In this document: positions 33,153-41,623 of the stretch, piece after piece
Layout of the letters: each line of letters starts with the position of its first letter
Position numbering within the stretch: the stretch's first letter is position 1
Origin: JACVRW01 sp963808775
GTDB taxonomy: Bacteria; Actinomycetota; Thermoleophilia; Solirubrobacterales; Thermoleophilaceae
Assembly (NCBI GenBank): GCA_963808775.1
Contig: CAWEGR010000004.1
Coordinates: forward strand, 62,001-126,000
Length of the DNA stretch: 64,000 nt
Reading direction: 5' to 3'
Program-made: the position numbers and the translations under genes
Notes under the pieces: generated by a model
What the model saw: only the letters and a program-made list of their open reading frames with translations
Told to the model about the DNA's origin: nothing
The model's database searches: none

Positions 33153-35068
33153 CGCTGACGCACAGGCTCTTTGCACCAGGTTGGTATCGCGCCGTGCTCG
33201 GCACGGCGATCGGCTTCCTGTTCGGCATGGGCATCGTGGTCGCGGCGCGTGCGGCGTACGGCTGGGACCCGCTGTTCCAGTGGGACGCGATCATCACCGT
33301 GGGCGCGCTGATCGCGGCGCCGCTCGGCTATCTCGTCGGCATCGGCTGCTTCGACTACTGGTTCCGCTGGGCCTCCGGAGCGCCCACCGTCCCCGAGGAC
33401 CACTCGGGCCACGGCGCCCATTCGTGGCGCGACTACTTCCGCGTCAACACCGATCACAAGGTGATCGGCATCCAGTACATCGTCACGACGATGTTCTTCT
33501 TCATCGCCGGCGGCCTGATGGCCATGCTGATGCGCGCGGAGCTGGCCCAGCCGGGCACGCAGTTCGTGGACCCGAACACCTTCAACGGCCTGTTCTCGGT
33601 CCACGCCTCGCTGATGATCTTCCTGTTCATCATCCCGGTCTTCGCCGGGATCGCGAACTACGTCATCCCGCTGATGATCGGCGCGCCGGACATGGCGTTC
33701 CCGCGCCTGAACGCCCTGTCCTTCTGGATGCTGCCGATCGCCGGCGTGATGATGCTGTGCTCGTACTTCGCCGAGGGCGGCGCCTTCGCGACGGGGTGGA
33801 CCGCCTACGCCCCGCTCTCCACCGAGACCCCGCTCGGGCAGCAGTTCTTCACCGTCGGCGTGCAGTTCGCGGGCGCGTCGTCGATCGCCACGGCGCTGAA
33901 CTTCCTGGTCACGATCATCACCATGCGCGCGCCCGGCATGACGTTCTGGCGCATGCCGCTGCTCGTGTGGGCGAACTTCACGACCTCGCTGCTCGTCGTG
34001 ATCGCCACACCCTTCATCGCCGGCTCCCAGTTCTTCGTCCTGCTCGACAGGTCGCTCGGCACCCAGTTCTTCGACCCGGCGGTGAACGGGGACGTGCTGA
34101 TGTACCAGCACGTCTTCTGGTTCTACTCGCACCCGGCCGTCTACATCATGATGCTGCCGGGCTTCGGGATCATCAGCGAGGTCATCTCGACCCACGCGCG
34201 CAAGCCCATCTTCGGCTACCGCATGATGGCCTTCTCGCTCGTGGCGATCGTGATCCTCGGGTTCACGGTCTGGGCGCACCACATGTTCGTCTCGGGCATG
34301 CAGGGCTGGCTGCGCGTGCCCATGATGATCACGACGATGCTGATCGCGGTGCCGACCGGCATCAAGATCTTCTCCTGGCTCGCCACGCTCTGGAGAGGCG
34401 TGATCCACATGCGAACTCCCCTGCTGTTCGCGCTCGGGTTCATCACCATGTTCACGCTGGGCGGGATCAGCGGAATCATGCTCGCCGTCGTGCCGTTCGA
34501 CATCTACGTGTCGGACACGTACTTCATCGTCGCCCACATCCACTACGTGCTGTTCGGCGGCTCCGTGTTCACGATCTTCGCCGGGCTCTACCACTGGTTC
34601 CCGAAGATGACCGGGCGGATGTACGACGAGTCGCTCGGCCGCCTCCACTTCTGGATGTCGTTCATCTTCTTCAACCTGACCTTCGGGCCGATGCACTTCG
34701 TCGGCATCGACGGCATGCCGCGCCGCGTGGCCGACTACGCGGAGCAGTTCGCGACCTGGAACGCGATCATCTCGATCTCGGCGTTCATCTTCGGCCTCTC
34801 GTTCCTGATCTTCCTCTACAACATGGTGGCCTCCTGGCGGCATGGCCCGGAGGCGCCCGGGAACCCCTGGCGCGCCAACTCGATCGAGTGGCAGGTTTCC
34901 TCGCCGCCGCCGGTCTTCAACTTCGACGAGATCCCGACGGTCGTCGGCGGCCCGTACGAGTACGGGGTGCCCGGCGCGGTGCACGCCGTGTTCAAGGACC
35001 AGAAGGTGCCGGCCTCCGCCGTCGCCACCCCGGCCGGTGGCGGAGGGGCGCCGCCACCCAACGAATGA
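33149..35068 (+). CDS. ctaD: cytochrome c oxidase subunit I, A2-type
   Basis: A 639-residue heme-copper oxidase core with about 14 membrane helices. It has the low-spin heme His in LFSVHASLMIFL, CuB/heme a3 site WFYSHPAVYIMMLP with the cross-link Tyr, AHHMFVSG, and HIHYVLFGG ligands. YSHPAV replaces the A1 motif GHPEV, so the enzyme lacks the helix VI Glu and fits the A2 class (as in Rhodothermus caa3), in agreement with the cytochrome c fused to subunit II. It reduces O2 to water and pumps protons. Co-translated with coxB and with the following Usp-like gene (ATGA). Confidence 0.96.
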   Translation: MTLTHRLFAPGWYRAVLGTAIGFLFGMGIVVAARAAYGWDPLFQWDAIITVGALIAAPLGYLVGIGCFDYWFRWASGAPTVPEDHSGHGAHSWRDYFRVNTDHKVIGIQYIVTTMFFFIAGGLMAMLMRAELAQPGTQFVDPNTFNGLFSVHASLMIFLFIIPVFAGIANYVIPLMIGAPDMAFPRLNALSFWMLPIAGVMMLCSYFAEGGAFATGWTAYAPLSTETPLGQQFFTVGVQFAGASSIATALNFLVTIITMRAPGMTFWRMPLLVWANFTTSLLVVIATPFIAGSQFFVLLDRSLGTQFFDPAVNGDVLMYQHVFWFYSHPAVYIMMLPGFGIISEVISTHARKPIFGYRMMAFSLVAIVILGFTVWAHHMFVSGMQGWLRVPMMITTMLIAVPTGIKIFSWLATLWRGVIHMRTPLLFALGFITMFTLGGISGIMLAVVPFDIYVSDTYFIVAHIHYVLFGGSVFTIFAGLYHWFPKMTGRMYDESLGRLHFWMSFIFFNLTFGPMHFVGIDGMPRRVADYAEQFATWNAIISISAFIFGLSFLIFLYNMVASWRHGPEAPGNPWRANSIEWQVSSPPPVFNFDEIPTVVGGPYEYGVPGAVHAVFKDQKVPASAVATPAGGGGAPPPNE

Positions 35069-35880
35069 CCCGCATCCTCGTGGTAGCCAACGAGACGGTC
35101 GCGGGCCGCCCGCTGATCGACGCGGTGAAGCGCGCCGCCGAGGGCGAGGAGGCGCAGGTCCACGTGGTCTGCCCGCAGAACGATCCGAAGGCCGGCTACG
35201 TGATCTACGACGACCACGTCCGCGAGGCGGCCGAGACGCGTCTCGCCTTGACGCTCGCGCTGCTGCGCGAGGAGGGCATCCAGGCCGACGGCGAGGTGAT
35301 GGATCCCGATCCGTACTCGGCGGTCATGGACGCGCTCGGCGAGCATGACTACGACCAGATCATCGTCTCGACCCATCCCGAGACGCGCTCGGGATGGCTG
35401 CGCCAGGGGCTCGTCGACCGGCTCAAGCGGGCCTCACGGCGCCCGGTCGAGCACGTGGTGGTCGACCTCGACACGGAGCGCGACGACCTCAAGCGGACCC
35501 TCGTGGTCGCGAACCAGACCATCGGCGGGCCCGAGCTGCTCGACACGCTCAAGCGCATGAACGCCGAGGAGGCGCGCCGCTTCGTCGTGATCTGCCCGAT
35601 GTCGGAGTCGAACGGCGACTCGGAGTCGGACGCCGCCGCCCGCCTCGCTCACACGCTCGGCGAGCTGCAGGCGGCGGGGCTGCAGGCCGTCGGCCAGGTG
35701 GTCCACCCGGATCCCTACACGGCGATCCAGCACGCCCTGCAGTTCTACGGACCGGACGACATCGTCATCTCGACCTTCCCGGAGACGCGCTCCGGCTGGT
35801 TGCGCGCCGACCTGATCGGTCGCGTGCGGACCTCGACCGGCAAGCCCGTCGAGCACGTGGTCAGCGAGGAGAGCGCCTGA
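35065..35880 (+). CDS. tandem Usp-like protein inside the oxidase operon
   Basis: A 271-residue soluble protein built of two similar halves: MTRILVVANETVAGRPLIDAVKRAA...QIIVSTHPETRSGWLRQGLVDRLKR...VEHVVVD and LKRTLVVANQTIGGPELLDTLKRM...DIVISTFPETRSGWLRADLIGRVR...VEHVVSE. Each has the alpha/beta pattern of universal stress proteins, with the repeated phrase ETRSGWLR, but without the classic G-x2-G-x9-G-S/T ATP loop. Such genes appear between ctaD and ctaE in some actinobacteria; the role is unknown. Overlaps ctaD (ATGA) and ctaE (TGATG). Confidence 0.85.
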   Translation: MTRILVVANETVAGRPLIDAVKRAAEGEEAQVHVVCPQNDPKAGYVIYDDHVREAAETRLALTLALLREEGIQADGEVMDPDPYSAVMDALGEHDYDQIIVSTHPETRSGWLRQGLVDRLKRASRRPVEHVVVDLDTERDDLKRTLVVANQTIGGPELLDTLKRMNAEEARRFVVICPMSESNGDSESDAAARLAHTLGELQAAGLQAVGQVVHPDPYTAIQHALQFYGPDDIVISTFPETRSGWLRADLIGRVRTSTGKPVEHVVSEESA

Positions 35881-36500
35881 TGGAGTCTGCGTCGATCGCC
35901 GCCGGCCACGCCGCCCACGACGACCACCACGGTCCGCCCGCGGCGAACGTCTCCTCCCGTGTGGAGGCGCAGACCCTCGGGATGCTGCTTTTCATCATCT
36001 CGGAGATCATGCTCTTCGGAGCATTCTTCACGGCCTACTTCTTCATCCGGGTCGTGACCGAGGCGCAGTGGTTCCCGTTCGACGGCCTCGAGCTTCCGGT
36101 CGGGATCGCGGGGGTCAACACGGCGATCCTGGTCTCGTCCAGCTTCACGATGCACTGGGCGCTCGAGGGCGCGCGCAACGACAACAGGCGCGCGCTCAGG
36201 GTCGGGCTGCTGACGACCTTCCTGCTCGGCGTGACCTTCCTCACGATCCAGATCAACGAGTACGTCCATCTCGGCTTCCCGATCAGCGAGAACGCGCAGA
36301 CCACGATCTTCTACAGCCTCACCGGCCTGCACGGCGCCCACGTGTTCATCGGGCTGACCCTGCTGAGCTTCGCGACGATCCGCGCCTATCGCGGCCACTT
36401 CTCCTCGAAGGAGCACCGCGGAGTCGAGGTGCCCGGGATCTACTGGCACTTCGTCGACATCATGTGGATCATCGTGTTCTCGAGCGTGTACCTCCTCTGA
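35880..36500 (+). CDS. ctaE: cytochrome c oxidase subunit III
   Basis: A 206-residue subunit III with five membrane helices (for example LGMLLFIISEIMLFGAFFTAYFFI, AGVNTAILVSSSFTMHWAL, LRVGLLTTFLLGVTFLTIQINEY, LTGLHGAHVFIGLTLLSFATIRAY, VPGIYWHFVDIMWIIVFSSVYLL). The conserved LHGAHVFIG and YWHFVDIMWI are present. It stabilises the oxidase during turnover. An acidic/His-rich head MESASIAAGHAAHDDHHGPP precedes the first helix. The start ATG 35880 overlaps the Usp-like stop. Confidence 0.96.
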   Translation: MESASIAAGHAAHDDHHGPPAANVSSRVEAQTLGMLLFIISEIMLFGAFFTAYFFIRVVTEAQWFPFDGLELPVGIAGVNTAILVSSSFTMHWALEGARNDNRRALRVGLLTTFLLGVTFLTIQINEYVHLGFPISENAQTTIFYSLTGLHGAHVFIGLTLLSFATIRAYRGHFSSKEHRGVEVPGIYWHFVDIMWIIVFSSVYLL

Positions 36501-36604
36501 ACCCGCTGCGGTCGGAGCGCGAGGCGTTCCGCTTCCTGATCTGGGTCATCGTCGTCGTCGCGGTGCTGCTCGCGATCGTCTTCCTCGTGCGCGCGGTCGC
36601 GTGA
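36497..36604 (+). CDS. 35-codon membrane protein following ctaE, apparent CTG start
   Basis: Overlapping the ctaE stop (CTGA) is a frame reading LNPLRSEREAFRFLIWVIVVVAVLLAIVFLVRAVA, ending at TGA 36604. It has one membrane helix and a charged head, like the small proteins found after subunit III in related genomes. No ATG, GTG or TTG is available; CTG 36497 in a stop-start overlap is the best start. Its stop in turn overlaps the IMPase GTG. Confidence 0.6.
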   Translation: MNPLRSEREAFRFLIWVIVVVAVLLAIVFLVRAVA

Positions 36605-37362
36605 GCTCGCCGGACCTCGAGCTCGCCGAGCGCTGCGCGCGAGCGGCCGGCGAGGTCCTGCTCTCCTACTACGGGCGGCCCGCCGAGGGGCTCGCCTCGA
36701 AGTCGTCCGCCACCGACCTCGTCTCGGATGCCGACCGCGAGGCCGAGCGGGTGATCCGGGAGCTGCTCGAGCGCGAGCGTCCCGACGACGGCCTGCTCGC
36801 GGAGGAGGGCTCGGCAGCCGAGGCGGCGAGCGGGCGGCGCTGGCTCGTGGATCCGCTCGACGGGACCGTCAACTTCCTCTACGGCTTCCACGCCTGGGCC
36901 GTCTCGGTCGCCCTGGAGGACGCGGAGGGCCTGGTGGTCGGCGTGGTGCTCGACCCGGTCCGCGACGAGCTCTTCGCCGCGCAGCGCGGCGGTGGCGCCT
37001 TCGTGAACGGCGAGCCCGTCGAGGTGTCCGGCGAGACGCGCGCTCGAGCGCGCGATGATCGCGACGGGCTTCTCCTACGTCCCGGAGCGGCGCGCCGAGC
37101 AGGCCGAGCTGCTGCGGGTCGTGCTCCCGCGGGTGCGCGACATCCGCCGCGCCGGCGCCGCCGCGCTCGACCTCTGCTTCCTCGCGAGCGGCCGCGTGGA
37201 CGGCTACTGGGAGCGCGGGCTGAACCCGTGGGACTGGGCCGCGGGCGCCTGATCCTCACGGAGGCGGGCGGCGTGGCGTCCGACCTGGCGGGCGAGCCGC
37301 ACGGGCTCGTGGCCGCTGCCACGCCGGCGCTGCTGGCGGAACTCGAGGCGCTCGTCGGCTAG
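36601..37362 (+). CDS. inositol-monophosphatase family phosphatase, two compensating frameshifts
   Basis: From GTG 36601 the frame gives LAERCARAAGEVLLSYYGRP, KSSATDLVSDADREAE (metal site), GLLAEEGS and the signature WLVDPLDGTVNFLYG. At about 37040 the protein moves to the next frame (AMIATGFSYVPERRAEQAELL...DLCFLASGRVDGYWERGLNPWDWAAGA) and near 37245 returns to the first (LILTEAGGVASDLAGEPHG). The two shifts cancel, and every catalytic motif is kept, so a pair of one-base sequence errors is the simplest explanation. The family hydrolyses sugar or inositol phosphates; exact substrate unclear. Confidence 0.85.
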   Translation: MSSPDLELAERCARAAGEVLLSYYGRPAEGLASKSSATDLVSDADREAERVIRELLERERPDDGLLAEEGSAAEAASGRRWLVDPLDGTVNFLYGFHAWAVSVALEDAEGLVVGVVLDPVRDELFAAQRGGGAFVNGEPVEVSGETRARARDDRDGLLLRPGAARRAGRAAAGRAPAGARHPPRRRRRARPLLPRERPRGRLLGARAEPVGLGRGRLILTEAGGVASDLAGEPHGLVAAATPALLAELEALVG

Positions 37363-38042
37363 TTGCCCTGCAGCAGGTACTCGACGAGGGCCTGGATCTG
37401 CTTGTCGTCGAGCTTGCCGTCGAAGCTCGGCATCACGCCCGAGTTGAAGCCCTCGGCGACCTGGGCGTCAGGGTCGAGGATCGACTGTCGCACGAACTCC
37501 TCGGGATCCGTGCTGCCGGCGGCCGCGGCGAGGTCGTCGAGGCTCGGGCCGATGTTTCCGTTCGTGCCCGCCGGTCCGAAGCTGTGGCATCCCCCGCATC
37601 CGGCGGCGGTGAAGATCTGCTCGCCGCTCGTGGCGCCTGCGAGGCCTGCCTGCGCGAGCGCGCCGCCGTCCTCGCCCGGCTTGCCCGACGCATAGGCCAC
37701 GTAGGCCGCCACGTCGTCGGCCGTCGCGCCCTCCACGAGGCCCGGCATCATGATGCTGTTCTTGCGCGGGTGGGCGATCTGGCTCGCGACGATGCCCTGA
37801 ACGGTGTCGCGGTCGATGCCGTCCGCCAGCGCCGCGCGGAAGGCGTCATCGAGGTTCGGGCCCTGGGTGCCCTGGGTGCCGGCCCGGTTCAGCGTGTGGC
37901 AGGAGCCGCACTTCTGGACGAACTGGGCCTTGCCCTCGGACAGGTCGGGATCGTCACGCCCGCAGGCCGACAGCGCCAGGCCCGCCAGGACGGCGAGAAG
38001 GGCGAGGAGCGGCGGCTTCCACGTGTGGCGGGCGAGGCTCAC
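37359..38042 (-). CDS. diheme cytochrome c lipoprotein
   Basis: A 227-residue lipoprotein starting at GTG 38042: MSLARHTWKPPLLALLAVLAGLALSAC, where LSAC is the lipobox. Two cytochrome c domains follow with heme sites CGSCH (about residue 45) and CGGCH (about 150), and axial Met candidates in SIMMPGLV and SGVMPSFDG. It probably carries electrons outside the membrane to the nearby caa3-type oxidase. The start overlaps the stop of the glycosyltransferase gene (GTGA). Confidence 0.92.
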   Translation of the reverse strand: MSLARHTWKPPLLALLAVLAGLALSACGRDDPDLSEGKAQFVQKCGSCHTLNRAGTQGTQGPNLDDAFRAALADGIDRDTVQGIVASQIAHPRKNSIMMPGLVEGATADDVAAYVAYASGKPGEDGGALAQAGLAGATSGEQIFTAAGCGGCHSFGPAGTNGNIGPSLDDLAAAAGSTDPEEFVRQSILDPDAQVAEGFNSGVMPSFDGKLDDKQIQALVEYLLQGN

Positions 38043-39507
38043 GAGGCGGGAACATTATCCCCTGGGGGGGCCGGATGGGGCAGCCCGTCGAGGCGTCCCT
38101 GGGCCGCCGCTATCACGCTCTCCGCCACGCTCTCCCAGGAATAACGCTCCGCGGCTCGCTGGGCCAGCAAGGCGCGGGCCTGGTCCTGCTCCGCGGGGTC
38201 CAGCTCGAGCCAGCGCACGAGCTTTGAGCCGATCTGGTCGACCGCGTCGTCGCCCACGTCGAAGTGCAGGAGCGGCCGCAGGTGATCCGGCAGCGCCGGC
38301 GCGAGCGTGGCGGTCACCTCTGCCATGCCGGAGTGGTTCGCCGACAGCGGCAGGACCCCACAGGCGGCCGCTTCGGCGGCGACCATGCCGAACGCCTCCG
38401 GGAACGTGGAGGGCATCACCTGGGCGTCGAACGCCGGCAGGACGAGCGGCAGGTCCTCGTGCTCGAGCCTGCCCGTGAAGTGGATGCGCTCTGCCGCGGC
38501 GGGCGCGGCCGCGAGCCAGTCGTCGTCGACGCCCTCGAGGAACGCGCGCAGGTACTTCAGCTCCGAGCGCGGCCCGCCCTCGAGCTCGCGCCCGCGCGCG
38601 GCGATGTCGAGCAGGTCGTCGACGTCGCGGCGCCGGAGCGCGTCCTGGAAGCGCGTGAGCGTGTCCCTGTAGGCGCCGAAGCCGATCACGCACAGGGTGG
38701 CGTCGGGGACTCTGCCGACCACGAGCGGCCACGCCGCGAACAGCAGGTCGAGGCCCTTCGAGACGATCAGCTTGCCGACGTAGGAGACGATCCGGTCACG
38801 CTCCGGGTCGAGCGAGCGCAGGGCGTCCGCGGCGCCGGCCTCGCCGCCCCAGGCGCCCGTGCCCTCCCGCTCGAGCTTCGAGGCGAGCGCCTCGATGTCG
38901 TAGCCCTTCGACGTGTTGAACGTATGGATGTCGACTCCGGGCGGGCCGAGCCGGGTGCGGTCGCGCAGCCCCGTGTCGGCCGCCAGGAGCTCCCAGAGCG
39001 ACCCGGCGGTGTAGCCCGAGCCGACGAGCACGCCGGACGCTCCCCCGATCCCCTCGAGCGCGAGCGGGAGGAAGCGCTCCTGGTTCGGGCGCACCGTGTA
39101 CTCGAGCGCGCTGCCGTGGACCTTGACCGCATACGGCGCCCTGCCCGCGAGGCCCCGGGCGAGCACCAGTGGGCCCATGATCGCGTGGTTCGCGAGCGCC
39201 GCGTCCGGGACCGGGGCGGCCCTCACCGCCTCCACGTTGGCCTCGATGTAGTGCTCGAGCTCGGCGTCCGTCAGGTCGGGATAGACCTTCGCGTCGAAGC
39301 CGTCGTAGGAGTCGGCCACGTACACCGGGAGCACGCGGCCGATATCGGGAACGTGCACCGTCACGCCCTCGGGCGCCTCCCAGTCCGGGTCCTGGCAGAA
39401 CAGGTGGACCTCGTGCCCGAGCCGGGCGAGCGCGCGCACCAGCTCGGCGTTGTAGATGTTGCTGCCCGTGCCGCGCAGCAGATAGCGTGGAAGATCAGGA
39501 TTCGCAT
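38039..39507 (-). CDS. GT4-type glycosyltransferase, N-terminal frameshift
   Basis: A protein of about 488 residues with a GT-B fold: VRALARLGHEVHLFCQDPDW, AVKVHGSALEY, VGSGYTAGSL, PPGVDIHTFN, SYVGKLIVSKGLDLLFAAWP and the nucleotide-sugar site PSTFPEAFGMVAAEAAACGVLPLSA. ATG 39507 starts MRILIFH, but then the frame changes; YLLRGTGSNIYNAELVRAL follows in the main frame, as expected for this family. A missing G near 39490 (expected CACGGCTATCTG) explains it. Donor and acceptor are unknown; the fold suggests trehalose- or phospholipid-glycan type chemistry. The open frame from 39439 alone is 466 residues. Confidence 0.85.
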
Positions 39508-39802
39508 GACCCGGTCAGTATTGTTCGCGCCGGTGTCAGCCCGTCAGAGGTACCGATTGCGAGCCCGCTCCGACCGCGAGGTGATTCGTGAGGTCGAGCC
39601 GGGCGCGATCTACGTGGACCACGAGTCGGGCGAGGAGCTGAAGGTCGTGGGCGCGGTGCTGCCGCTCGCCCCGTCGCCGAGCGCCCTTCCCTACGCCATC
39701 GAGAACCTGAGGATGTGCGGGTGTTCGCTCGAGCAGCTCGTCCAGAAGGACCTGAACGACTGCCCGCACTGCGGCCGGCGGCTTCCGGCCACGGGCAGCT
39801 GA
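39506..39802 (+). CDS. small zinc-ribbon-like protein, unknown function
   Basis: A frame of up to 98 residues (MTRSVLFAPVSARQRYRLRARSDREVIREVEPGAIYVDHESGEELKVVGAVLPLAP...). The end MCGCSLEQLVQKDLNDCPHCGRRLP has four or five cysteines spaced like a zinc ribbon (CxC ... CPHC). If ATG 39506 is used, its start codon overlaps the start codon of the divergent glycosyltransferase gene in the palindrome CATG; a later TTG or GTG start is also possible. No family recognised. Confidence 0.6.
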   Translation: MTRSVLFAPVSARQRYRLRARSDREVIREVEPGAIYVDHESGEELKVVGAVLPLAPSPSALPYAIENLRMCGCSLEQLVQKDLNDCPHCGRRLPATGS

Positions 39803-40146
39803 GCGCCCGCCTCGCAGCGCTGCTCGCGGCCGTCCTGCTGCTCGCAGCCGGCATGAGCGCCTGCGGGGGCGACGACGAGCCCGAGGCCCGCACCACGCGC
39901 ACCCTGCCCGAGCTGACCCAGCCGGCCGGCGAGCCGACCGAGACCGTCGAGACGGCGCCTGAGATTGAGACGGTCGAGCCCGAGCCCGAGCCGGCGCCCA
40001 CCCCGACCGAGGACAGCGGCGGCACCCCGGCTCCGACGCCCGACCCGCCGGCGGACTCGCCCGACAACGACGTCCCGCCGCCCACCGACAGTCCCGCGGA
40101 GCGCTTCGAGGAGTTCTGCAACGACAACCCGGGAGCCTGCGGCTAG
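39799..40146 (+). CDS. small Pro/Glu/Thr-rich lipoprotein, apparent CTG start
   Basis: LSARLAALLAAVLLLAAGMSAC is a lipoprotein signal with lipobox GMSAC, followed by CGGDDEPEARTTRTLPELTQPAGEP and a long Pro/Thr/Glu/Asp-rich spacer, ending FEEFCNDNPGACG. The most natural start is CTG 39799, which overlaps the preceding stop as CTGA; a GTG at 39715 would add 28 residues inside the previous gene. About 115 residues. The low-complexity tail suggests an extracellular spacer with no enzymatic domain. Confidence 0.6.
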   Translation: MSARLAALLAAVLLLAAGMSACGGDDEPEARTTRTLPELTQPAGEPTETVETAPEIETVEPEPEPAPTPTEDSGGTPAPTPDPPADSPDNDVPPPTDSPAERFEEFCNDNPGACG

Positions 40147-40490
40147 ACGAGGGCCCCCAGGGCCTTCTCGCGCGAGTCGAAGATCGTCAGGCGGCCCGTC
40201 AGGCCGGTGACCTCGAACGGGCGCATCACCCGCTCGGTCGGGCAGACGAGCACCATTGCGCAGCGGCGCAGCGTCATGTGACGGAGCGCGTTGAGCAGCA
40301 CGCCGATGCCGGTGGAGTCCATGAACGTGACCTCGGACAGGTCGACCACCACACGGCCGAGCCCCTCCTCCGCGAGCGCGAATAGACGGCTCCCCAGCTT
40401 GGGGGCCGTGAGCGCGTCGATCTCCCCCCGGAGCGACACGACGTGGGTTCCCTCGTCGACGGTCTCGTCGACCAGCCCGAAGTCGAGCAC
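40143..40490 (-). CDS. STAS-domain anti-sigma factor antagonist
   Basis: A 115-residue SpoIIAA/RsbV-like protein: THVVSLRGEIDALTAPKLGSRL, then VVVDLSEVTFMDSTGIGVLLNALRHM with the phosphorylatable Ser in the classic DSTGIG motif. Such proteins bind anti-sigma kinases and release stress sigma factors when dephosphorylated. No anti-sigma kinase is encoded next to it. Start GTG 40490. It is convergent with the lipoprotein gene, the stops overlapping by four bases. Confidence 0.93.
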   Translation of the reverse strand: MLDFGLVDETVDEGTHVVSLRGEIDALTAPKLGSRLFALAEEGLGRVVVDLSEVTFMDSTGIGVLLNALRHMTLRRCAMVLVCPTERVMRPFEVTGLTGRLTIFDSREKALGALV

Positions 40491-40513
40491 GGGCGGGAAC
40501 CTACCACGGCACG

Positions 40514-40855
40514 TCAGCTTCGGTGCGCGGGCACCGGCGAGCGTCTGCGCCGTACCCTCGCCGGAGCGGGCACGCGCGGCTCGATGCCGCGGCGCCGCTC
40601 GGGGCGCGGCGAGCCCGAATGCGAGCGGTCGCGGCCGCGTCCGGGGCTCCAGTGGCCGAGCGGGAGCCGGATTCCGTCGCCGCCCGGGCCGTTCCCCTTC
40701 GGGCGCGGGCCGCGGCCCTCACCGCCGCCGCCGTCGTCGCCCTTCGAGTCGTCGTCGTCGTCGCGCAGCCGGAAGAACCAGATCAGCCACACCACGAGCA
40801 GACCGACGTCGAAGACGCGGAATCCGACCATGAAGATCCACCCCTCGGTGGTCAT
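40514..40855 (-). CDS. small membrane protein with charged low-complexity tail
   Basis: A 113-residue protein (MTTEGWIFMVGFRVFDVGLLVVWLIWFFRLRDDDDD). One membrane helix spans about 6-28, followed by an Asp/Gly-rich stretch and an Arg/Pro-rich basic tail. I know similar short proteins only as hypothetical ones in this lineage. Start ATG 40855. Function unknown. Confidence 0.65.
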   Translation of the reverse strand: MTTEGWIFMVGFRVFDVGLLVVWLIWFFRLRDDDDDSKGDDGGGGEGRGPRPKGNGPGGDGIRLPLGHWSPGRGRDRSHSGSPRPERRRGIEPRVPAPARVRRRRSPVPAHRS

Positions 40856-40874
40856 CAGGGTCGATCGTACCGGT

Positions 40875-41579
40875 CTAGTTCTCGGTGTCCACCGTGGGCT
40901 TGTTGTCCGGGACGTAGGTGACCGTGTAGGTCAGCCTCGCACCGCTGTAGGTGCACCCGAACGTGTTGACCTCGCGCAGGTCCTGCATCGCGAACTGGCG
41001 CAGGCTGCGAGGCGGCTCACAGCTGTTCTTCGGCCGCGACGAGCGCCACCAGTCCGTGCGCGTGAGGTCGGTCGCGAGCATCGGCGCCCAGGTGGGCACG
41101 GTGATCGCGATCCAATTGCCCTCCTTGACCCGCAGCGGCCGGTCGAGCACGAACGTCGGGCTCGAGCCGAAGTAGTCGTCGATCGCGAACTCCTCGGACG
41201 ACTGCACGAGCCGGTACTGGAGGCGGGTCTTGCGTGTCGTGCCCTTGCGCAGCACCGAAAGCTGCACCTGCGCCGGCGAGCCGTAGTTGTCGTTGAAGAA
41301 CGTGACCTGCTCCGCGGTCGGCTGCGAGAGCGTCACCGTGAACATGGTGATGTAGCCGTTGCGGCGAATGTAGAACGGGTTCTTGCGGCCGCCGTCGGTC
41401 CGGCCCTGCAGGCCGGTCACGCGCACGACCGCGACGCACGGGTTGTCCTCGTCGCCCGGGCAGCTCGGGACGACTGGGTTGGCGTCGGCGCCAAGCTCGA
41501 CGATGCGGGCGGATGCACCCTGCGGCGACGCGACGGCCGCCGCCAGGAGCAGTGATGTCAGCAGGAGGATTCGCTTCAT
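40875..41579 (-). CDS. secreted protein, unknown function
   Basis: A 234-residue exported protein: MKRILLLTSLLLAAAVASPQGASA is the signal peptide. The mature part is beta-rich with four Cys (PSCPGDEDNPC near the start, NSCEPPRS and FGCTYSG near the end) that could form two disulfides, and ends ARLTYTVTYVPDNKPTVDTEN. No catalytic motif or known domain is visible. It lies 45 bases after infA in the same direction, so it may share the infA transcript. Confidence 0.8.
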   Translation of the reverse strand: MKRILLLTSLLLAAAVASPQGASARIVELGADANPVVPSCPGDEDNPCVAVVRVTGLQGRTDGGRKNPFYIRRNGYITMFTVTLSQPTAEQVTFFNDNYGSPAQVQLSVLRKGTTRKTRLQYRLVQSSEEFAIDDYFGSSPTFVLDRPLRVKEGNWIAITVPTWAPMLATDLTRTDWWRSSRPKNSCEPPRSLRQFAMQDLREVNTFGCTYSGARLTYTVTYVPDNKPTVDTEN

Positions 41580-41623
41580 GGCCAGGGGTCGAAACACCCC
41601 TTTCGCGGCCGAGTTGCGGAGTC

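Noticed and set aside
33008..34984. 658-residue minus-strand open frame opposite ctaD
   Set aside because: It is the shadow of a strongly conserved membrane protein; its translation is His/Asp/Arg-rich low complexity with no family features.
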